A stretch of DNA of 6,465 nucleotides from an uncultured Coriobacteriaceae bacterium (GTDB lineage: Bacteria > Actinomycetota > Coriobacteriia > Coriobacteriales > UMGS124). The DNA lies in the NCBI GenBank assembly GCA_900555105.1, contig USJP01000099.1:1-6465 (forward strand), written 5' to 3'. Below are positions 1-4,819 of the stretch, one piece after another. The notes beneath the pieces are model-generated. The model made no database searches and was not told the origin of the DNA. It saw only the letters and a program-made list of their open reading frames with translations. Each line of letters starts with the position of its first letter. The stretch's first letter is position 1. Both the position numbers and the translations under genes were made by a program.

Positions 1-37
1 AAGAACCCCGCCGCCTCCCCAAGAGACGCGACGGGGT
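1..37 (-). terminator. Probable intrinsic terminator, cut by the window edge
   Basis: Read on the minus strand, a 10-bp stem (arms at 28-37 and 5-14, with one G-U pair) encloses a 13-nt loop and is followed by TTCT up to the window edge. The expected T-run would lie outside the window, so this is a partial view. It lies 185 bases beyond the stop codon of the sigma/anti-sigma operon and points the right way to end that operon. It could instead serve a gene to the left. Confidence 0.5.
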
Positions 38-120
38 CCTTGTCTCATTCTTTAGACGATGTGACGCGAACTTAATTGCGTGGGAGTCTCCCGCCCTCCA
101 GCCCTGGAAAGGCCGCGGCA

Positions 121-212
121 GGCGAAACCGATGAGCGAGTGGACCGCGCGGCGCTCCACCATTGCAACACCGCAGGCAGAAACCGTGTTCAACGAGGCCG
201 AGCGGACGTAAT
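121..212 (+). repeat. Copy A of a 92-bp diverged inverted repeat
   Basis: This segment matches the minus strand of 2363-2454 without gaps, at 76 of 92 positions. The right-hand 52 bases (161-212) differ at only 5 positions. It contains a 26-codon open frame (ATG 131 to TAA 209-211, reading M-S-E-W-T at the start and F-N-E-A-E-R-T at the end), but no convincing Shine-Dalgarno sequence precedes it, and copy B has TAG where this copy has TGG at codon 4. The differences do not favour third codon positions in that frame, so a coding role is doubtful. It lies directly 3' of, and antisense to, the end of the anti-sigma operon. It could be a dispersed intergenic element, a structured RNA, or the relic of a gene end; I do not recognise the family. 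The rest of 38-221 holds nothing else I can name. Confidence 0.7.
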
Positions 213-221
213 CATCGCTTC

Positions 222-1430
222 TTATCGCTCTGGATAGAAGACAACGTCACCCGTGTTGACCCTATCTCCGTCGCCACCACACAATGTCAGCTGCATGGTC
301 ACCGATTCCAAAGCATCAGTGTTGATGAAGAAGGTTGTAAGCGCACGACCAGAACGCTTGTCTTCCGACATCGTTGCGAAAAAGAGGTTGTAGGTCATAA
401 GGCTGTATCCATCCAGTTCCTCAAGATCCTCAAGCGCAACGAGCTCGGCGCCGTCATTCATCATAAACAACGTCTTCTCTTCTATCGCTTCATAGTACTC
501 TTGCGAGACGGCGTGCCCGTCCACAACGTACCCGAACGGGGACACCGAGACCACAAACTCGCTTTGATCTGAGGTGCATTGAATGGCCTCCACCCGCCTC
601 TCGGGAGGCTCGACGACAATGACACCCTCATCATCCTCATGACCCATCACTTTCATGCTCCAGGTCAGTCTCGTCAAATCCTTCCCATCGGGATTTGCAT
701 CAAAGTGCAGCAGCAGATGCAGCTCAGTTGGCGTGGTGAACTCCTCGTTGACCTCAGGCCAGCAGCGTGGATGCCTGTCCTCTTCCCAATCGAGACCGAT
801 GCTCCTAAATTCCGAATCCTCGGACAAGGCAGGCGCACCGTACTCATCGGCTCCAGTCTCAGTCGTGTATTTGAACCCCTTTGGGCAGGTAACGACGAAC
901 CAGGCAATACCCAGGTCGTTCTCATCCATAGCGAAGCTTTCAAGCGTCATCGTATAGTCGCCGACCGTGACAGACTCGTTGACCTGTTGCACGCAATCGC
1001 CCAAAAGGCCCTCGACAACCGCAGAATCGGTCTCGTACCACGTACGCCCAGCCTGCGGAGCCGTAAAGGAATCGCTGCCGTCTTTTGAATAGAACGTTTC
1101 TTCGTGGGCCTCGACGTCCTCATGGCCCTTTGAACCGAAGCCAACCGTGAAGAAGTTCGTCTCGATGGCAGCATATGCCGACGTACCCAAGGCTGCTGCC
1201 GACGCCAGCGCCGCCGCAATCGCGAACCTTCTTGACACGCGCGGCCCACCAGCATGCCCGGCCGACACAACAGCCGCTTTCCCCATCCCCGGATTGGCTT
1301 GCGGCGTTGCTTGCTCCTCAGAACCCTGCATTTCCCGACGCGCAGACGCAAGCACCCCTTGTCGTACGTTTTCAGGCAACTTGACGCTCTTTGCCAAGTT
1401 GCGAGCGGCATCAAGCTCAGAGCACCTCAT
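222..1430 (-). CDS. Membrane anti-sigma-like protein with extracellular beta-rich (DUF4179-like) domain
   Basis: Predicted 402-residue single-pass membrane protein, probably the partner that restrains the ECF sigma factor encoded just upstream. Residues 1-65 are a short cytoplasmic part, with a helical start (S4 to about E39) and then a low-complexity Ala/Gly/Pro linker. Residues 69-88 form the membrane segment, preceded by R67-R68. The rest is an acidic extracellular region; residues 150-182, around V-G-D-Y-T-M-T-L-E-S-F, recall the beta strands of DUF4179 proteins, which in Firmicutes are encoded next to ECF sigma factors. The cytoplasmic part has one cysteine (C3) and no HxxxCxxC zinc motif, so it is not a classical ZAS anti-sigma factor. 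The ATG at 1430 was chosen because an AAAGGGG site lies 8 nt upstream and the gene then overlaps the sigma gene by 14 nt; an upstream in-frame start at 1496 would lie deep inside that gene. GC content drops to about 50 % in the extracellular part. The anti-sigma role is inferred from gene order and topology. Confidence 0.8.
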   Translation of the reverse strand: MRCSELDAARNLAKSVKLPENVRQGVLASARREMQGSEEQATPQANPGMGKAAVVSAGHAGGPRVSRRFAIAAALASAAALGTSAYAAIETNFFTVGFGSKGHEDVEAHEETFYSKDGSDSFTAPQAGRTWYETDSAVVEGLLGDCVQQVNESVTVGDYTMTLESFAMDENDLGIAWFVVTCPKGFKYTTETGADEYGAPALSEDSEFRSIGLDWEEDRHPRCWPEVNEEFTTPTELHLLLHFDANPDGKDLTRLTWSMKVMGHEDDEGVIVVEPPERRVEAIQCTSDQSEFVVSVSPFGYVVDGHAVSQEYYEAIEEKTLFMMNDGAELVALEDLEELDGYSLMTYNLFFATMSEDKRSGRALTTFFINTDALESVTMQLTLCGGDGDRVNTGDVVFYPER

Positions 1431-1974
1431 ACGCCCCACCCCTTTCGCTTGGTTCAGCCGTGCCTTCAAGCACGTCGCGCATCTGCTTGCGAGCACGCGC
1501 GAGCCTCACCCTCACCGTGCCCTGCCTGCATTCCATGATGTCTGCGATTTCCCGCACCGAATGCTCCTCGATGTAAAAGAGCACTGCCGTGGCGCGAAGC
1601 GATTCTGGCAGGCGTTTCAATGCCCGCCATACCCGGGTTCTTTCAAGCGCCCGCAGAGCCGCATCCTCAGGACCTGCCTCCATGCCGCCGATGTCGGGCT
1701 CCCCTTCGGGCATTGCCTGCACCTTGCGCTTCCAGGGCGACCGGTACACGTCGGCGCAGCGATTAACGGTCGCCCGCAAAAGCCACGCTCGCAGGTGGTC
1801 GTCATCGCGAAAGCTCTTACCGTAGGTCAAAAGGCTTACGAACACATCCTGCGCCACATCCTGGGCGTCCTCACGGGAACGCGTTTGCGCAAGCGCGACA
1901 ACATACACCGCGCTGCCGTGCCTGCGCATCGCTTGCTCGATCTCTTCTTCGGTTCTCATTGCTCGGCTTTCCAT
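1417..1974 (-). CDS. ECF (group 4) RNA polymerase sigma factor
   Basis: Predicted 185-residue sigma factor of the extracytoplasmic function type, which directs RNA polymerase to a small regulon when released from its anti-sigma factor. Region 2 spans about residues 10-83; D-A-Q-D-V-A-Q-D-V-F at 36-45 is the typical core-binding helix of region 2, and the stretch to about residue 83 would contact the -10 element. A linker at about 86-104 leads to region 4 (about 107-171) with the R-L-P-E motif at 121-124 and the helix-turn-helix S-V-R-E-I-A-D-I-M at 139-147, then G-T-V-R-V-R-L-A-R-A-R at 152-162, which would read the -35 element. Length and domain order are normal for the family, with no SnoaL-like or other extra C-terminal domain. 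The ATG at 1974 was chosen because GGAGGTGA ends 7 nt upstream; the next in-frame ATG (1959) has no such site. It is the first gene of an operon with the anti-sigma-like protein, overlapping by 14 nt, and is probably autoregulated from the promoter at 1997-2026. Confidence 0.95.
   Translation of the reverse strand: MESRAMRTEEEIEQAMRRHGSAVYVVALAQTRSREDAQDVAQDVFVSLLTYGKSFRDDDHLRAWLLRATVNRCADVYRSPWKRKVQAMPEGEPDIGGMEAGPEDAALRALERTRVWRALKRLPESLRATAVLFYIEEHSVREIADIMECRQGTVRVRLARARKQMRDVLEGTAEPSERGGAYEVL
1431..1445 (-). promoter_or_regulatory. Ribosome binding site of the anti-sigma gene, inside the sigma gene
   Basis: On the minus strand AAAGGGG (1445-1439) lies 8 nt before the ATG at 1430. The site sits within the last codons of the sigma factor gene, so ribosomes finishing that gene at 1417 pass over it. 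This fits translational coupling of the two products and supports the start at 1430 over the in-frame start at 1496. Confidence 0.55.
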
Positions 1975-1996
1975 AAGCCCGTCACCTCCTTACCCT

Positions 1997-2026
1997 ATAC
2001 ACGGGTCCGGCAGGCAAAAGGTTACA
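1997..2026 (-). promoter_or_regulatory. Probable autoregulated ECF promoter of the sigma/anti-sigma operon
   Basis: On the minus strand TGTAACC (2026-2020) and CGTGTAT (2003-1997) are separated by exactly 16 nt. This is the usual geometry of ECF promoters: an AAC-containing -35 element, a CGT-containing -10 element and a 16-17 nt spacer. Transcription would start near 1990-1993, only about 16-19 nt before the ATG, so the mRNA would begin almost at the Shine-Dalgarno sequence (1989-1982, GGAGGTGA). Both the match and the autoregulation are inferred. No second copy of the paired motif was found by eye elsewhere in the window. Confidence 0.6.
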
Positions 2027-2032
2027 TGTGAC
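2021..2032. promoter_or_regulatory. 12-bp near-palindrome overlapping the ECF -35 box
   Basis: GTTACATGTGAC is an inverted repeat with a single mismatched pair (T opposite G). It covers most of the -35 element of the sigma operon promoter, so it could be a binding site for an additional regulator. It could also be chance overlap with the -35 sequence. Confidence 0.3.
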
Positions 2033-2253
2033 GCGAAAGTTCGGGACACCTCACATAAGTTTCGAACGCGGTGGCGTCGAGTGTTGGCGTAAGGCTCGGC
2101 TCCGAAGGAGGCGGCCTCACCGCAGCCTGAAACCACGTCGGCTATACTATGCCGCCTCGACCCTGTCCGCGCTCTCGAACGCCCTCCCCGGCTAGCGCCC
2201 CTCAACCATCATGGCCAGGCATCTCGCATCGATACCGAGCACCTCACGCATAC

Positions 2254-2292
2254 AAAAAAGAGCCGGACGCAGGCAAAACGCTTGCGTCCGGC
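2254..2292 (-). terminator. Strong intrinsic terminator for the CpXC gene
   Basis: On the minus strand GCCGGACGCA (2292-2283) pairs perfectly with TGCGTCCGGC (2271-2262) around an 11-nt loop, and the stem is followed by CT and a run of six T (2259-2254). It is the first clear stop signal downstream of the CpXC gene, about 165 bases beyond that gene's stop codon, so the transcript should carry repeat copy B in its 3' untranslated region. Confidence 0.9.
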
Positions 2293-2362
2293 CCCCTGTT
2301 CTCATTGTGCTGCGCGACCGCGTGGCAGCAAACCGTGCCCTTGCGACATCTGGGAAAAGGCA

Positions 2363-2454
2363 ATTACGTCCACTCGGCCTCATCGAACACGTTTTCTGCC
2401 TGCGGTGCTGCAATGGCGAAGTGCCGCATGGCCTACTTGTTCATCGGCTTCCCC
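2363..2454 (-). repeat. Copy B of the 92-bp diverged inverted repeat
   Basis: This is the inverted counterpart of 121-212: 76 of 92 positions are identical, with no gaps, and 14 of the 16 differences are transitions. On the minus strand it begins 2 nt after the CpXC stop codon and has the same sense as that gene. The frame open in copy A is interrupted here: ATG (2444), then AAC, AAG and TAG. A shorter 21-codon frame restarts at ATG 2429 and ends at TAA 2366-2364 with F-D-E-A-E-W-T, but it lacks a ribosome binding site at a usable distance. Short GC-rich pairings are possible (TGCGG with CCGCA) but are not strong. A structured 3' RNA element, a small dispersed repeat or a gene-end relic are all possible. 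Confidence 0.7.
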
Positions 2455-2455
2455 G

Positions 2456-3184
2456 TTAGTGAGCGGCGGCCTTCACGGCATCGAGAACCTCGCGGCCCCA
2501 GGCGGAGTCGACAACGGGAGTGCGGTGCTTGTCGAACTGGGTGCGCACCTCCACGTCGTTGGCCAGGGTGCGGTAGGCGGCAAAGGGCACCTGGATGGCC
2601 GTGCCGGGGGTATTGTCCTTGTCAAAGAGCAAGATTTCAATGGCCTTCTCGCCGCCCCCGCGCTCTACCAGGGCGTTGAACTGGGCGTCGACGAAGCCGC
2701 GCTCGGGATAGCGGCTGCTGAGCTCTTCGAGAAGGCTCACCTTGAGCACCTCGACCACCTTGTCGTTAAGGCCTGCACCCCACACGGCGGCCTTCTCAAC
2801 GAGGCCGTAGCGCTCGGGGGCAATGCGCACCTCGAACTCCCCTTTGCCCAGCGTCGACAGCTCCACACCGCGGAACTTGATGACGAGCTGGGTAAAGGCA
2901 CGCTTGAGCTCCTCGGGCTCGCCTTCACCAGCAGGATAGAACGCGGCGACGTGACGATCACGGTCGATGTAGAAGAGCGGGTAGTCCAGAGGGACAATCG
3001 CGCCGCATTTCGAACAGGCGTGGACGAAGATCTGACCCGATGCCAACTGGGCGGCACGCTCGGGGTTACAGGTCGCCTCGATGCGCTCCCACACGTCGAC
3101 CTGGTCGGCCGCACCGCACGAGGGGCACACCACGGCGTCTTGCACGACCTTGGACTGGATGACTTCACGCTCTGAGCAGCTCAT
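2456..3184 (-). CDS. CpXC domain protein (zinc ribbon, unknown function)
   Basis: Predicted 242-residue cytoplasmic protein; no signal peptide or membrane segment is visible. C20-P-S-C23 and C57-S-K-C60-G form two CxxC knuckles, probably binding one zinc ion. The spacing, followed by L-D-Y-P-L-F-Y-I-D at about 65-73, matches the CpXC domain (Pfam PF14353), which normally fills the N-terminal half of proteins of this size. The remainder, about residues 90-242, is mixed alpha/beta with no motif I recognise. The family has no established biochemical role. The ATG at 3184 was chosen because AAAGGAG lies 9 nt upstream; the in-frame start at 3232 has no such site and would run through the divergent promoter region. 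The gene appears to stand alone, divergent from the secreted DUF3472 gene and ended by the terminator at 2254-2292. Confidence 0.85.
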   Translation of the reverse strand: MSCSEREVIQSKVVQDAVVCPSCGAADQVDVWERIEATCNPERAAQLASGQIFVHACSKCGAIVPLDYPLFYIDRDRHVAAFYPAGEGEPEELKRAFTQLVIKFRGVELSTLGKGEFEVRIAPERYGLVEKAAVWGAGLNDKVVEVLKVSLLEELSSRYPERGFVDAQFNALVERGGGEKAIEILLFDKDNTPGTAIQVPFAAYRTLANDVEVRTQFDKHRTPVVDSAWGREVLDAVKAAAH

Positions 3185-3351
3185 GGCAACGGGCTCCTTT
3201 AAAAGTTGGTTTTGGTGGAACCATGCTACCAAATGGTGGGCGCGCTTATGCTATGTTGTGCGAGGTTGCGACAGAATTATCCTCCACAGCCGACCCCGTA
3301 AGCAACGCCACTCTGGCCCGGCCTGCCCGAGCCCGCACCCAAAGGAGCCCC
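3185..3351. promoter_or_regulatory. Divergent intergenic region between the CpXC and DUF3472 genes
   Basis: Both flanking genes must be transcribed from these 167 bases. The ribosome binding sites are clear: AAAGGAG at 3200-3194 on the minus strand and at 3341-3347 on the plus strand. An inverted repeat, ACCAT (3220-3224) with ATGGT (3233-3237), could be an operator. AT-richer patches at 3246-3258 and around 3276 may hold -10 boxes, but no pair matching TTGACA/TATAAT could be assigned in either direction. Confidence 0.4.
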
Positions 3352-4722
3352 ATGAACAACCCTTCCGTCAGCAGGCGCTCGCTCATCGCCCTGGCATCGG
3401 CAACGGCATCTACGGCGGCGCTCGGCATGATGGGCGCAGGCGCCTTGGGCCTCTCCCCTAAGGCAGCAGACGCAGCCACCGTGCAAGACCTCACGACACG
3501 GGCCTGCATCACCGTCTTTGACCAGGCTACGGAGAGCTCGCTGTGCGAGGTGGGCACGAGCGTCGACCTGGCAAGCATCGCGAGCGGCGAGTATCCCTCG
3601 TATTGCTTCGTGGTCCAAAACAACGCCAGCGATGCGCTCGACGTATGGGAGTCCTACGTCACGGTGGACGGCAGTGAGCCCTGGGGCTGGACGGAGCACA
3701 CCATCGCTGCCCAGAGCGGCACGCTCTACCACGTGTATTACGAGAACATGCAGCGCGTCCTTGCGGAGGGCAACCACACGGCGGCGCTCTACATCAACGG
3801 CGAGCTCGTGTGCTCGGCGACCTTCACGATAACCCGTGGTCAGAGCTGGGGCGACGTCTTCCCCCTCCCCTCGCAGGAGGAGATTCAGCAGGCAAACCAA
3901 GAGGCACGCTGCCAGGCACCTTACATCGCAGGCTGCCTGGGCCTTCAAGACGGTCAGCGCTACATCTCGTACAGCATCGACTTCAAGGCCGACGCCGCGC
4001 CCGCCGGCACGTACTGCTGCCTGGCACAATGGGCGCCTGACCTTACGGTGCTCAGATACAGCTACCCCGACGCCCACTGCGACTACAACTCCGTGGGCGG
4101 CTACGCAGGCCTGCAGCACCGCTCGCAGGGCGACTGGGTCTCGATCCTGTCGTTTTGGAACGTGTACTACACCGACGAGCAAGGCGTGACCCAAACGATC
4201 CAGGCGAGCCTCGTCTACCCCGAACCCGACGAGAACAGCCAGTTCGGAGGTGAAGGCACGGGCGTGCACCGCATCGTGCAATACCCCTGGCAGGAAGGCC
4301 GCTGGTATCGCATGCAGCTGCGCTGCAGCACCTCGGATGCCGGCACGACCCTCGTCGACCAGTGGATCTGCGACCTGGAGAGCGAGACGTGGACCCAGCT
4401 GTGCTGCTACGACACGAACATCCCCGGAGCCACGCTGGCGGCACCCGGCTTCTTCTTCCTCGAGAACTACGACCCCTCCACCTGCGGAGAGGTGCGCACC
4501 ATGGAAGTCGCAAACATCCAGATCACCCCGATTGAGGACGAGACGAGCTACATCAACGTGCAGTCGGCGTGGCTGAGCCCCAACGGAGGCGAGCCCACCT
4601 ATAGCGGCAGCTACGCCTACGGCTCGCAGGGCATGCGCTTCTGGGCCATCACCAGCGGCGTGGGCGGCGACTGGTACGGCGACGGCCGCGGCCAAGCCGG
4701 CGGCTGGTATTCCGTGCAGTAG
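3352..4722 (+). CDS. Tat-secreted DUF3472 domain protein, cysteine-rich
   Basis: Predicted 456-residue exported protein. The N-terminus has a twin-arginine motif (S7-R-R-S-L-I12), a hydrophobic stretch to about L34 and a likely cleavage site after A39-D-A41. There is no lipobox and no LPXTG or membrane anchor, so it should be released. Residues 45-160 form a beta-rich N-terminal domain with W, Y and N-G-E-L-V patches, resembling a small Ig-like module. From about Y204 to 395 the sequence fits DUF3472 (Pfam PF11958): G-G-Y-A-G-L-Q, then G-E-G-T-G at 300-304, Y-P-W soon after, and F-F-F-L-E-N-Y at 367-373. The function of DUF3472 is not established; a surface or sugar-related role would be a guess. 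The protein has 14 cysteines, many for an exported protein. The ATG at 3352 was chosen because AAAGGAG lies close upstream (4-nt gap, somewhat short) and because it places the Tat motif correctly; the in-frame ATG at 3223 would bury it. The end is marked by the hairpin at 4779. Confidence 0.85.
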   Translation: MNNPSVSRRSLIALASATASTAALGMMGAGALGLSPKAADAATVQDLTTRACITVFDQATESSLCEVGTSVDLASIASGEYPSYCFVVQNNASDALDVWESYVTVDGSEPWGWTEHTIAAQSGTLYHVYYENMQRVLAEGNHTAALYINGELVCSATFTITRGQSWGDVFPLPSQEEIQQANQEARCQAPYIAGCLGLQDGQRYISYSIDFKADAAPAGTYCCLAQWAPDLTVLRYSYPDAHCDYNSVGGYAGLQHRSQGDWVSILSFWNVYYTDEQGVTQTIQASLVYPEPDENSQFGGEGTGVHRIVQYPWQEGRWYRMQLRCSTSDAGTTLVDQWICDLESETWTQLCCYDTNIPGATLAAPGFFFLENYDPSTCGEVRTMEVANIQITPIEDETSYINVQSAWLSPNGGEPTYSGSYAYGSQGMRFWAITSGVGGDWYGDGRGQAGGWYSVQ

Positions 4723-4778
4723 CAGGCGTGCGCACGGAGGCGGGGTGTGTTTGCAGACAGCCTCCAATCAAAACACAA

Positions 4779-4819
4779 GCGGCGCGCACACCAATCGGCA
4801 TGCGCGCCGCCTCCTTTTT
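4779..4819 (+). terminator. Terminator between converging genes
   Basis: GCGGCGCGCA (4779-4788) pairs perfectly with TGCGCGCCGC (4801-4810) around a 12-nt loop; CTCC and five T follow (4815-4819). It ends the DUF3472 transcript 57-97 bases after its stop codon. On the minus strand the hairpin immediately follows the DUF6273 stop codon (4820-4818), which itself overlaps the T-run. There the tail is only TTGTGTTTT, so termination in that direction is plausible but weaker. Confidence 0.85.

Larger units (their letters stand above)
1975..2455. other. Gene-free stretch between the sigma operon and the CpXC gene
   Basis: These 481 bases hold the leader and ECF promoter of the sigma gene (to about 2037), the minus-strand terminator at 2254-2292 and repeat copy B (2363-2454). 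Between 2040 and 2250 I see no gene. A plus-strand TATACT at 2143-2148 resembles a -10 box but has no matching -35 element. The open frames here (for example 2211-2459 on the plus strand) run antisense through the terminator hairpin and have no ribosome binding site, so they are not annotated. Confidence 0.6.

Noticed and set aside
131..211. Small plus-strand gene of 26 codons in repeat copy A
   Set aside because: It has no good ribosome binding site, the other copy has an early stop, and the differences between copies do not favour synonymous positions. It is kept only as part of the repeat.
1147..2031. A 294-codon plus-strand open frame antisense to the sigma operon
   Set aside because: It is a shadow of the sigma and anti-sigma genes and would end inside their promoter. 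It shows no recognisable domain or start signal.
59..2037. Exact 12-mer ATGTGACGCGAA at 59-70 and 2026-2037, possible shared regulator site
   Set aside because: About one such same-strand pair is expected by chance in 6.5 kb of random sequence, and the copy at 59 has no ECF boxes at the right spacing. It is not evidence by itself.
2143..2148. TATACT as a plus-strand promoter -10 box
   Set aside because: There is no -35 element at 16-18 bases upstream, no extended -10, and no supported plus-strand gene downstream.
2282..3175. A 297-codon plus-strand open frame antisense to the CpXC gene
   Set aside because: It begins within the terminator region and crosses repeat copy B. The minus strand carries the two CxxC knuckles and a proper ribosome binding site.
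3277..4767. A 496-codon open frame on the minus strand, antisense to the DUF3472 gene
   Set aside because: It mirrors the codon pattern of the GC-rich plus-strand gene, lacks a ribosome binding site, gives an Arg/Ala/Val-rich product without domain motifs, and runs through the terminator at 4779. The plus strand has a Tat signal, a ribosome binding site and family motifs.
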